NCBI GenBank assembly: GCA_964596405.1
Contig: CAZQSS010000010.1
Coordinates: 1-30,094 of the forward strand
Reading direction: 5' to 3'
From: CAZQSS01 sp964596405
Lineage (GTDB): Bacteria; Patescibacteriota; Patescibacteriia; Magasanikbacterales; UBA10003
DNA length: 30,094 nt
The stretch's first letter is position 1, and the number at the start of each line of letters is the position of its first letter. The notes under the pieces are model-generated. The model was not told the DNA's origin, made no database searches, and was given only the letters and a program-made list of their open reading frames with translations. Position numbers and translations under genes: made by a program. Below are positions 22,712 through 29,846 of this stretch, piece after piece.

Positions 22712-23704
22712 ATGAAAAACGAAAGAATACCAGGAGCGATCATTATTTTCTTAGTTGTGGTGAGCGCCGTGTTAGGCATCTTGTTTTATTATCAAAATCA
22801 AAAACTCGTTAAAATCAGTGAAAACAGCCAATCATTATTAGTACCTTCCAGTTCAATTCCCACTTCTCTGACATCGCCCAGCGCTTCAAATATTTCTAGT
22901 TCACGGTTTCAATTTGGACCGCTGATTAGTCCTGACGGCCAATGGTTCTTGTCAGAGGAGCATTTGGAAACCCCTGAAAATGTCGCTGATGTTACAACAC
23001 ATTTACCAACAATTTCTGGATATGTTTTAAATCATGTCCTATCTTTATCAAATCTTTACGGACAAAATAAAAAAGTTATAGTGCCTCAAATTTTAGAATA
23101 TAGAGATAGAAATGCCGACACCATACCTGGGTATCCTGCGCATAAAAGCTGGGTACCTGCGGGATGGTCGCCAGATGGACAAACGGTTTATTTTGTAACA
23201 AGTTATAGTCCCGGTGGAGATCCTGCCCAGGTTAACAACGAACAATTAATCAATGGCGGCAAGAATCTTGAAGCAGTCAGAATTACCGACGGGGAACATC
23301 AAACGATTTTAAAAGCAGACGACATTTTGAAAGACGGTTACTTAATGGACGTTTATGCTCAAAAAAATATAGCCCTCGTAACTGGTAAAAAAATATTTTT
23401 AGTGAATTTTGATGGAACTGTAAAAAAGAAATTATATACTTTGAGTTCAACAGAACAGGATGCCGTAGCCGTTTTTGATTCCACTGGCTCTCGCGTGGCT
23501 ATAGCAATCGGAGGCGACGTAGGAACAGCCGGCCAACAAGATATAGTTCACTGTGGCCAAGCTTTAAAAGTTATAGATATTGCAAATTTTTCCACTAAAG
23601 TTATTTCGACACCTAATTCTTGTTGGTCCTTGGTGGGCTGGACTGATTCAGACACTCTGCGAATTCAGACACAGGATAAAGAAACTGACATAAAAATAAA
23701 ATAA
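22712..23704 (+). CDS. Membrane-anchored protein with propeller-like repeats
   Basis: 330 aa from this start, function not recognised. One N-terminal membrane helix (GAIIIFLVVVSAVLGILFYY), a Ser/Thr/Pro-rich linker (SSSIPTSLTSPSASNISSS), then an extracytoplasmic domain with recurring motifs SPDGQWFLSEE, SPDGQTVYFVTS, FDSTGSRVAIAIG and GWTDSDTLRIQT, similar to TolB/WD40-like beta-propeller blades. An earlier ATG at 22658 would add 18 residues; I prefer 22712 since the helix then starts near the N-terminus. It lies between gatC and gatA and is AT-richer than both, consistent with an insertion. No lipobox cysteine is seen. Confidence 0.72.
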   Translation: MKNERIPGAIIIFLVVVSAVLGILFYYQNQKLVKISENSQSLLVPSSSIPTSLTSPSASNISSSRFQFGPLISPDGQWFLSEEHLETPENVADVTTHLPTISGYVLNHVLSLSNLYGQNKKVIVPQILEYRDRNADTIPGYPAHKSWVPAGWSPDGQTVYFVTSYSPGGDPAQVNNEQLINGGKNLEAVRITDGEHQTILKADDILKDGYLMDVYAQKNIALVTGKKIFLVNFDGTVKKKLYTLSSTEQDAVAVFDSTGSRVAIAIGGDVGTAGQQDIVHCGQALKVIDIANFSTKVISTPNSCWSLVGWTDSDTLRIQTQDKETDIKIK

Positions 23705-23727
23705 ATAGTATGTCATTCCGTTAGTTT

Positions 23728-25128
23728 ATGACTATCGCGGAGATCCAAAAATCTTTTAAGAACAAAGAACTCTCTTGTGTAGAGTTAGTTAAGTCGTGTT
23801 TGAAAAAAATTAAAAAAGAAGACGGCGAGATTCATGCTTTTTTAGAAGTGTTTGAAGACGAAGCGTTGGCCGAAGCGAAAAAAGTTGACGAAAAAATCAG
23901 CCAAAAGAAAAAATTGGGTGTGTTAGAAGGCGTGCCAGTGGCCATCAAAGATAATCTGATGTATCGGGGGCACAGAGTTTCGGCCGGCTCGCGCATTTTA
24001 GAAAATTATGTGGCGCCTTACAGCGCCACAGCCGTGGAAAAATTAAAATCAGCGGGCGCGATTATTTTGGGCCGGACCAATATGGATGAGTTTGCCATGG
24101 GTTCCAGCACCGAAAACAGCGCGTACGGGCCGACTAAAAATCCCCGAGACACAAAACGGGTGCCGGGCGGTTCCTCGGGCGGTTCGGCGGCGGCGGTGGC
24201 CGCGGGATTCGTTCCGGTGGCCCTTGGTTCTGATACGGGCGGCTCTATTCGTCAACCGGCCAGTTTCTGTGGTGTGGCGGGTCTAAAACCGACCTATGGC
24301 GCGGTTTCCCGTTATGGCCTCATCGCTATGTCATCTTCTTTGGATCAAATCGGCCCGATTGCCAACACCGCCGAAGACGCTCAAATTGTTTTTGATGTTA
24401 TAAAAGGCGTGGATTCCAAAGACGCCACAAGTGTTAAAGAACAAAGAACAAAGAACAAAGAACAAGTGAAAAATTTGAAAGTTGGAATACCCAAAGAATA
24501 TTTTATCAAAGGGACGGATTCGGTGGTAAAAGAAAGGGTAGAGGAGGCGATTGAGAAATTTAAAAAAATGGGCGCTAAAATTCAGGAGGTTTCATTGCCG
24601 CACACCGAATACGCCCTGGCCGCCTATTATTTAATTATGCCGGCCGAAGTTTCTTCCAACCTGGCGCGGTTTGATGGCATCCGTTACGGTCTGTCATTAA
24701 ATAAAGACGCTAAAAATTTAAAAGAAGTTTATACCAAAACCCGGGCGCGGGGTTTTGGCGCCGAACCCAAGCGTCGTATTATTTTGGGCACCTATGCGCT
24801 CTCCGCCGGTTATTTTGATGCGTATTATAAAAAAGCCCGCCAGGCGCAAGAAATTATCCAACAGGATTTTTTAAATGTTTTTAAAAAAGTGGATTGTTTG
24901 TTTACGCCGACCGCTCCCAGTCAGGCCTTTAAATTGGGTGAAAAAACATCCGACCCGCTCCAGATGTATCTGGAAGATATTTTTACGGTTTCGGTCAATT
25001 TAGCCGGCCTGCCCGCTATTTCTATTCCGGTTCAGCAAAAAGGCGAACTGCCCGTGGGTTTGCAGATTATCGGCCGCCCGTTTGAAGAAAATTTAATTTT
25101 AGATGTCGCCAAACATTTGTCATCCTGA
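23728..25128 (+). CDS. gatA: Asp/Glu-tRNA amidotransferase subunit A
   Basis: 466 aa amidase-signature enzyme that hydrolyses glutamine and passes ammonia to GatB. The catalytic triad is K74 (VAIKDN), S149 (GGSSGGS) and S173 (GGSIRQP). The C-terminal end, HLSS then stop, is encoded by the start of a palindromic repeat (25117-25174), so the tail may be slightly trimmed or altered. A 7-bp unit (AAAGAAC) is repeated four times within the gene. gatB does not follow; an aminotransferase and glycosyltransferase do. A Shine-Dalgarno is not obvious. Confidence 0.96.
   Translation: MTIAEIQKSFKNKELSCVELVKSCLKKIKKEDGEIHAFLEVFEDEALAEAKKVDEKISQKKKLGVLEGVPVAIKDNLMYRGHRVSAGSRILENYVAPYSATAVEKLKSAGAIILGRTNMDEFAMGSSTENSAYGPTKNPRDTKRVPGGSSGGSAAAVAAGFVPVALGSDTGGSIRQPASFCGVAGLKPTYGAVSRYGLIAMSSSLDQIGPIANTAEDAQIVFDVIKGVDSKDATSVKEQRTKNKEQVKNLKVGIPKEYFIKGTDSVVKERVEEAIEKFKKMGAKIQEVSLPHTEYALAAYYLIMPAEVSSNLARFDGIRYGLSLNKDAKNLKEVYTKTRARGFGAEPKRRIILGTYALSAGYFDAYYKKARQAQEIIQQDFLNVFKKVDCLFTPTAPSQAFKLGEKTSDPLQMYLEDIFTVSVNLAGLPAISIPVQQKGELPVGLQIIGRPFEENLILDVAKHLSS
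24436..24463 (+). repeat. Four tandem AAAGAAC heptamers in gatA
   Basis: Exactly four 7-bp copies, encoding the linker KEQRTKNKEQ. Because 7 is not a multiple of 3, gain or loss of a copy would shift the gatA frame. Confidence 0.9.
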
Positions 25129-25174
25129 ATTTATTTTATGATCTAAAGATTCTGAACCAAGTTCAGAATGACAA
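25117..25174. repeat. TTGTCATCCTGAA palindromic repeat at the gatA end
   Basis: TTGTCATCCTGAA at left and TTCAGAATGACAA at right form imperfect inverted ends 58 bp apart, with internal GATTCTGAACCAAGTTCAGAAT that can fold. The gatA stop codon (25126-25128) lies inside the left end. Confidence 0.75.
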
Positions 25175-25192
25175 GGGAAAAATTATTTTATT

Positions 25193-26428
25193 ATGCAAAA
25201 AAATAAAATCATCTACACGCCATTCTCGGATTGGAGGTTTACTATCTCCAAAGCTCAGGGAAGCTATCTTTGGGATCAATCTGGAAAAAAACTCATTGAT
25301 TTTACCTCAGGCTGGAACGTAACAAATTTAGGTTGGAATCATCCAGAGCTTCGCAAAGCCCTGATCAGGCAAGTAAAAATGAACGCATACGCTCCCATGT
25401 GGACATCTGATCCTATTCAAGAGCAATACGCGAACGCACTCGTGCAGTCATTGCCAAAGGGATTATGTGCTATTGGTCGCGCAACGAGCGGAACAGAAGC
25501 GAATGAAGAGGCGATAAAAGTAGCCAAAGCATATACAGGAAGACGGAAGATGGTTGGCTTCGCCAGAACCTATCACGGCCAATCAAGTTTCACACTTGCA
25601 TTGGGTTACCTGTCGGAAAAGGATCTCAGACAAGATCCTATGTATCAGAATTTTATTCAAATTGAGTTCCCTACAATCACCAATGAACAACAGAATGAAA
25701 AAGAATTACTGAAAGATTTCTCTGAACAGTTAGAGGGGATTCTTTGCAAGTCGGATGTTGCAGCTATCATAACTGAAGCCGGAATTATCACCGGTTGGGG
25801 TTCAGCTCGTATTGCTCCAAAAGGATTTCTTCAGACCATTCGCAAGCTCACCAAGAAATACGGAACTATTTTGATCTTGGATGAAGTTGGGACAGGATTC
25901 TCACGCTGTGGGGAACTTTACGGAATGCACTTGGAGGGAGTTATTCCCGACATCGTTACTTTCGCCAAGGGATCCACCAATGGAGCCGCAGTTTTGGGAA
26001 CAATGGTTACCACTAAAGAGATTGCAGAAAAGAGTTTTGAAAAAGCGACCTTAATTTCTACCTTCGGCTGGACCCCTATCGCTTGCGCTGTAGGACTAAG
26101 AACGCTTCAACTTCATCTTGAGCTCAAATTGTGGGAACGAGCCGCGCAAGAAGGCTCATACCTATTAGAAACTCTTCAGGCAGCACTGAATAACGACAGT
26201 CGTGTAACATACATCGCTGGAAAAGGAATGATAGTTGGCGTGCACTTCACCCTGTCTTCTGGCAATCCTCTCGTAACGAAGATTGTGGATCAAGCACAGA
26301 AAATAGGACTGCATCTTGTGTGCGATCAGGATGCCACGATTCAGCTCATGCCTCCACTGACAATTCCTCGATCCGTCCTGAATAAAGGTATCGACATCTT
26401 TACGTCCGTCATTAAATCTACGAAGTAA
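25193..26428 (+). CDS. Class III PLP-dependent aminotransferase
   Basis: 411 aa, fold type I, class III (acetylornithine / GABA / glutamate-1-semialdehyde group). Seen: SGTEANE (99-105) for cofactor phosphate, the pyridine-nitrogen aspartate D230 in ILDEVGTGF, and the Schiff-base lysine K259 in TFAKGSTNG. Substrate cannot be told from sequence. It is followed after 2 nt by a GT2 glycosyltransferase, suggesting an amino-sugar or surface-glycan role in a two-gene unit. Codon use and composition look different from gatA and the LOG gene on either side, so this pair is probably an insertion; I did not compute it. Confidence 0.9.
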   Translation: MQKNKIIYTPFSDWRFTISKAQGSYLWDQSGKKLIDFTSGWNVTNLGWNHPELRKALIRQVKMNAYAPMWTSDPIQEQYANALVQSLPKGLCAIGRATSGTEANEEAIKVAKAYTGRRKMVGFARTYHGQSSFTLALGYLSEKDLRQDPMYQNFIQIEFPTITNEQQNEKELLKDFSEQLEGILCKSDVAAIITEAGIITGWGSARIAPKGFLQTIRKLTKKYGTILILDEVGTGFSRCGELYGMHLEGVIPDIVTFAKGSTNGAAVLGTMVTTKEIAEKSFEKATLISTFGWTPIACAVGLRTLQLHLELKLWERAAQEGSYLLETLQAALNNDSRVTYIAGKGMIVGVHFTLSSGNPLVTKIVDQAQKIGLHLVCDQDATIQLMPPLTIPRSVLNKGIDIFTSVIKSTK

Positions 26429-26430
26429 TT

Positions 26431-27174
26431 ATGACATATCCACTTGTTTCAGTTATCATCACAAATTATAACTACGGAAAGTATCTCACTGAAGCCGTAA
26501 AAAGTATCGCTCAACAAGAATACGGACCAATTGAACTTATAATCGTTGACGACGGAAGTGATGATGACTCAAGGAAAGTGATTGAAGAGCTTAAAATAAA
26601 GTACAACGAACGGTTCCAGCAATTTTCTACTCATTTTCTCCATGTTAATCAAGGAATTAATGGGGCCTTGAATGTGGCGATAAATGATATCCGTGGAGAA
26701 ATAGCTGTGATTTTTGACGCAGATGATGTACTAGACAAGACACATTTGAAAAAGCTTGTTTCTGCTCTTCTTGAAAAGAATAAGATAGATCCTTCGATCA
26801 TGTTCTCCTATTGTGATTGCTATTTAATTGATGAGGGGGGCAGAAAAATTCAGCGTGGTTTATCAAAACCATTTGATTCAAAGCTTATTGAAACTGAGAG
26901 TTTTTTACCTCGGCCAAGCCCTATATTCTCCTCGGTGTTGCGCTCGTTCTTTCCTCTGCCACAAAATTTATCTGAAGACCCAAAACACTCCCTCTGGAAG
27001 AATATCTGCAAAGAAGGGAACAAGGGTGTATACGTACCAGAACCACTATTCTCGTACCGTATTCACACCGAGAACATTTCCGGCATTGGAGACAAGATAA
27101 GAGCCGTGCATAGGCTGGGTCTCGCGGATCAACCTATTTACCTATCTGATTACTGGCCAAAATCCAAGGAATAG
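26431..27174 (+). CDS. Family 2 glycosyltransferase
   Basis: 247 aa GT-A fold enzyme. The N-terminus PLVSVIITNYNYGKYL, the nucleotide-sugar site VDDGSDDDS (D40/D41) and the metal-binding DADD (96-99) are standard GT2 motifs. The C-terminal part has SYRIHTENISG, typical of GT2 proteins near the acceptor site. The donor and acceptor sugars are unknown. It starts 2 nt after the aminotransferase stop, so both are translated from one message. A role in surface polysaccharide or pilin glycosylation is inference. Confidence 0.92.
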   Translation: MTYPLVSVIITNYNYGKYLTEAVKSIAQQEYGPIELIIVDDGSDDDSRKVIEELKIKYNERFQQFSTHFLHVNQGINGALNVAINDIRGEIAVIFDADDVLDKTHLKKLVSALLEKNKIDPSIMFSYCDCYLIDEGGRKIQRGLSKPFDSKLIETESFLPRPSPIFSSVLRSFFPLPQNLSEDPKHSLWKNICKEGNKGVYVPEPLFSYRIHTENISGIGDKIRAVHRLGLADQPIYLSDYWPKSKE

Positions 27175-27262
27175 AACCCAACAGACCCCAAATTGTTTAA
27201 ATTGTTGCGGGTCATTCACCCCTTGCCCCTCTGCCCCGCGCCAAAACGAAAAATTATTTTAT

Positions 27263-27268
27263 TATAAT
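27263..27268 (+). promoter_or_regulatory. -10 box of the double LOG gene, leaderless type
   Basis: A perfect TATAAT ending 8 nt before the ATG at 27277. The predicted transcript would start within about 2 nt of the ATG. Confidence 0.55.
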
Positions 27269-27276
27269 AAAGCATT

Positions 27277-28653
27277 ATGGTCAAAAAAGTTGTTAAAACT
27301 TCCGACTTAATCCAGGTGGAAAAACCGACGTTCGCGCAATATCATGAGCCGATTGATTATCGCGATACTTGGCGCATTTTTAGAATTATGGCCGAGTTTG
27401 TGGACGGTTACCAATTTTTGGGGCAATTTAAACGAACGATTACTTTTTTTGGTTCGGCCCGTCTCAAGCCCGAAACCGACAGCTATAAGCAGGCAGATAG
27501 AACCGGCTACTTGCTGGGCAAAGCCGGGTTTTCTATCATTACCGGCGGCGGCCCGGGCATTATGGAAGCGGGTAACAAAGGCGCGTCCGAGGCCGGCGCC
27601 GAATCCATCGGCCTCAATATTCAGTTGCCTAATGAACAGGTGGTCAATAAATATGTCAAAAAATCTTTGGGTTTTCATTATTTCTTTAGTCGCAAGGTGA
27701 TGCTGACTTCGCCGGCGCAAGCCGGGGTATTTTTCCCCGGCGGTTTCGGCACGCTGGACGAATTTTTTGAAATTTTGGATTTGATTGAAACCAATAAAAT
27801 CAAAAAAATTCCGGTGGTGGCGGTGGGGCGCGAGTTTTGGGCGCCCCTCATTGAATTTTTAAAATCCGGATCACTCAAAGCCGTGGGCGCGATTGTTGAA
27901 AAAGATTTGGAGATTTTCCAAGTAGTGGATACGGCCGAAGAAGCGTCCGAGATTATTAAAAAGTCACCCATCAAAAAAAATCTTTGTGATCCGGCCGAAG
28001 AAAATTGCGGTAAAAGCATGCAGTGGCGGATTTTCCGCATTATGGCCGAATTGGTGGACGGCTTTGAATTTTTAAGCCGGGAAATTTCTCGTCATGATGA
28101 TGTTACCGTTTTGGGCACTAAGAGTGTTAAAGAAGACAATCCGTTTTATATCGCGGCCTATGAAATGGCCAAAAAATTAGGCCGAAAAAGATACACCATT
28201 ATCACCGGCGGCGGTCCGGGTATTATGGAAGCGGCCAATAAAGGCGCGGTGGAAAGCAACACCGCTTCTTTGGGTATTGATATGAATGTCAACAACGAGG
28301 TTCGCCGCAATCCGTATGTCCGAAAATCCATCAGTTTTTCTTTTCCGTTCACCCGCAAACTTATTATTACCATGCCGTCTTTGGCTTTCATCTTTTTCCC
28401 CGGCGGTTATGGCACCCTGCATCAGCTGTTTGAAGTTTTGACTTTGATGCAAACCGGCAAGATTGAAAATATGAAAGTTATACTTTACGGCAAAAAATTC
28501 TGGGCGCCGCTGGACGCGTTTATCAAAAATTATCTTAATCAAAAATATCAGACAATCAGTCCCAAAGACATCGGTCTTTATCAGATTGTTGATAGTGTAG
28601 ATGAGGCCGTGGCCGCTGTGCCGCCGTTTCACAGTCATCCGCCTAAAAAATGA
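27277..28653 (+). CDS. Fused double LOG-family protein
   Basis: 458 aa built from two LOG (TIGR00730, lysine-decarboxylase-like) domains in tandem, about residues 1-240 and 245-458. LOG enzymes are nucleotide 5'-monophosphate nucleosidases (cytokinin riboside phosphate phosphoribohydrolases in plants). Domain 1 has GGGPGIMEAGNKGA, FSRKVML and PGGFGTLDE, matching the family motif PGGxGTxxE. Domain 2 has GGGPGIMEAANKGA and FTRKLII, but its motif reads PGGYGTLHQ, with Gln replacing the catalytic Glu. Domain 2 may therefore be inactive or structural, with the fusion mimicking the LOG dimer. The stop overlaps the lgt ATG by 4 nt, so the two are translated together. Confidence 0.9.
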   Translation: MVKKVVKTSDLIQVEKPTFAQYHEPIDYRDTWRIFRIMAEFVDGYQFLGQFKRTITFFGSARLKPETDSYKQADRTGYLLGKAGFSIITGGGPGIMEAGNKGASEAGAESIGLNIQLPNEQVVNKYVKKSLGFHYFFSRKVMLTSPAQAGVFFPGGFGTLDEFFEILDLIETNKIKKIPVVAVGREFWAPLIEFLKSGSLKAVGAIVEKDLEIFQVVDTAEEASEIIKKSPIKKNLCDPAEENCGKSMQWRIFRIMAELVDGFEFLSREISRHDDVTVLGTKSVKEDNPFYIAAYEMAKKLGRKRYTIITGGGPGIMEAANKGAVESNTASLGIDMNVNNEVRRNPYVRKSISFSFPFTRKLIITMPSLAFIFFPGGYGTLHQLFEVLTLMQTGKIENMKVILYGKKFWAPLDAFIKNYLNQKYQTISPKDIGLYQIVDSVDEAVAAVPPFHSHPPKK

Positions 28654-29408
28654 TACCTTATTTTGAGTTAACACAATTTCATTTGGGTTGGTTTTCAATT
28701 CAGGTTTGGGGACTCTTAGTGGCCACGGGTTTTGCCGTGAGTTTTTTTATTGCGTGGTCGCGGGTGAAAAAAGAAAAATTATCGGCAGATGTTTTAAACG
28801 ATCTTTTTTGTTGGTTGATTTTATCTGTTTTAATTTTCTCCCGAATCTTTTACGTTTTATTCGGCGGCGAGTTCGGGACTTTTTTAGCCAAGCCGTGGCA
28901 GGTTTTGGCTATTTGGCAGGGCGGCATGATGAGTACCGGCGGTTTTTTTGGCGCCGCTCTAGTCTTGGTTTGGTTTTTTAAACGCCGACGGATAAACCCG
29001 TGGCCATATTTGGACATTTTAGCTTACAGTTTCCCTTTTGGCTGGATTTTTGGCCGTCTGGCTTGTTTTTTAATGCATGAGCACATCGGCCGATTGACAA
29101 ATTCCGTTTTTGCTGTTAATTTCCCAGGAGGGGGCCGCTGGGATTTAGGCTTGTTAGAACTGGTGACGACTCTTGTGTTAGCGATTATTTTCCTGGCTCT
29201 TTCGCGCAAAAAACAATCTTTGGGGTTTTACTCGGTCTTTTTGCTCTTTTGGTATGGCTTAACCCGGTTTTTTCTGGATTTTCTCCGCGCCACCGACTTG
29301 ATCGGCTCTGACCCACGTTTTATCGGGTTGACCCTGGCGCAGTGGGGAAGTTTGATTTTGATAATTTTGGGATTTTTTATTTGGAAGAAGTTTAAAGTAA
29401 AAAATTAG
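28650..29408 (+). CDS. lgt: Prolipoprotein diacylglyceryl transferase
   Basis: 252 aa polytopic membrane enzyme that transfers diacylglycerol to the lipobox cysteine of prolipoproteins. Seen: about seven hydrophobic segments, the WQGGMMSTGGFFGA region corresponding to the HGGL loop, the signature near residues 131-144 (FGRLACFLMHEHIGR) and a C-terminal YGLTRFFLDFLR with the conserved arginine region. The signature differs from the textbook GRxGNFxNxE, with HEH in place of NxE; variants like this are seen in distant Lgt homologues, so I keep the call with moderate care. It starts by ATGA overlap with the LOG gene. Confidence 0.88.
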   Translation: MIPYFELTQFHLGWFSIQVWGLLVATGFAVSFFIAWSRVKKEKLSADVLNDLFCWLILSVLIFSRIFYVLFGGEFGTFLAKPWQVLAIWQGGMMSTGGFFGAALVLVWFFKRRRINPWPYLDILAYSFPFGWIFGRLACFLMHEHIGRLTNSVFAVNFPGGGRWDLGLLELVTTLVLAIIFLALSRKKQSLGFYSVFLLFWYGLTRFFLDFLRATDLIGSDPRFIGLTLAQWGSLILIILGFFIWKKFKVKN

Positions 29409-29418
29409 TTTTCAGAAC

Positions 29419-29468
29419 GGAAGGTTCGCATATCCCGCGTAGCGGGACCCCGCTTTGCGGGGGTGGTC
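29419..29468 (+). pseudogene. Broken tRNA-Ser copy A: 5' part with double hairpin in D-loop
   Basis: GGAAGGTTCGCATA (29419-29432) and GTGGTC (29463-29468) equal the first 20 nt of the intact tRNA-Ser at 29514. Between them is exactly 30 bp: two hairpins, TCCCGC-gta-GCGGGA and CCCCGC-ttt-GCGGGG. The 5' flank TTAGTTTTCA is also shared with the intact gene (29405 and 29500), so the region was duplicated before the insertion. The rest of the tRNA is absent. Confidence 0.8.
29433..29462. mobile_element. Double-hairpin insertion 1 (D-loop)
   Basis: TCCCGCGTAGCGGGA followed by CCCCGCTTTGCGGGG, no flanking target duplication. It is related to insertion 2 at 29616-29644. Confidence 0.75.
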
Positions 29469-29513
29469 TAATGGTTTAATTAAGTCAACGTAAGCATCGT
29501 TAGTTTTCAAAAC

Positions 29514-29598
29514 GGAAGGTTCGCATAGTGGTCGAGTGCGCTCGCTTGGAAAGCGAGTATACCGAAAGGTATCGAGGGTTCGAATCCCTCACCTTCCG
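29514..29598 (+). tRNA. tRNA-Ser (anticodon GGA)
   Basis: Acceptor GGAAGGT/ACCTTCC, D-arm with GCATAGTGGTCGAGTGC, anticodon stem CTCGC/GCGAG with loop TTGGAAA (anticodon GGA, reading UCC/UCU), long variable arm TATACCGAAAGGTATC, T-arm GAGGG-TTCGAAT-CCCTC. CCA is not encoded, unlike in the tRNA-Gln gene. It is surrounded by three broken copies of tRNA-Ser-like sequence. Confidence 0.95.
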
Positions 29599-29610
29599 TT
29601 TTGATAATTA

Positions 29611-29696
29611 GCTTGTCCCGCATACGGGACCCCGCCTTGCGGGGGAAAGCAACTATGTCCGAAAGGGCATCAGAGGTTCGAATCCTCTCGCCTCCG
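29611..29696 (+). pseudogene. Broken tRNA-Ser copy C: 3' part with double hairpin at the anticodon loop
   Basis: GAAAGCAAC, variable arm TATGTCCGAAAGGGCATC, T-arm AGAGG-TTCGAAT-CCTCT and acceptor CGCCTCC then G form the 3' half of a different tRNA-Ser-like gene. It is preceded by GCTTG and a 29-bp double hairpin, so that removal of the hairpin restores GCTTG-GAAAGC, the anticodon-loop sequence of tRNA-Ser. The 5' half (GGAGGCG...) is absent. I cannot tell which Ser isoacceptor it was. Confidence 0.75.
29616..29644. mobile_element. Double-hairpin insertion 2 (anticodon loop)
   Basis: TCCCGCATACGGGA followed by CCCCGCCTTGCGGGG. It differs from insertion 1 by few bases (mainly in the loops), so both belong to one family. 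Confidence 0.75.
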
Positions 29697-29712
29697 TTTT
29701 ATTTAAAACCGC

Positions 29713-29775
29713 GGGTTCGTCCGGTCATTCGACCGGACGCCAGGTCGGATGACTTGGCGAATCCCTCACCTTCCG
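29713..29775 (+). pseudogene. Broken tRNA-Ser copy D: 3' end with double hairpin in T-loop
   Basis: GAATCCCTCACCTTCCG (29759-29775) is identical to the 3' end of the intact tRNA-Ser, and its flank TTTTGgaAATTA resembles that after the intact gene. Before it is a 40-bp double hairpin, and before that GGGTTC, so removal would restore GGGTTC-GAATCCC, the T-arm. Nothing of the 5' part is visible. Confidence 0.75.
29719..29758. mobile_element. Double-hairpin insertion 3 (T-loop), different sequence
   Basis: GTCCGGTC-attc-GACCGGAC followed by GCCAGGTC-ggat-GACTTGGC, 20 + 20 bp, of the same design as insertions 1 and 2 but unrelated in sequence. Confidence 0.7.
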
Positions 29776-29846
29776 TTTTGGAAATTAAAAAAATATGCGT
29801 AGCGGAGCAACTTTACATGTTGAAACAGAATCTAAAAAGAAAAAAT

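Noticed and set aside
24436..24463. CRISPR-like tandem repeat
   Set aside because: Units are 7 bp with no spacers, inside gatA. No CRISPR array or cas gene was seen in the window.
29419..29696. A split tRNA (5' half in copy A, 3' half in copy C joined in trans)
   Set aside because: The acceptor sequences GGAAGGT and CGCCTCC do not pair, so the halves cannot form one tRNA.
29611..29696. A functional tRNA with an intron in the anticodon loop
   Set aside because: Only 5 nt of tRNA-like sequence precede the hairpin; acceptor and D-arm are missing.
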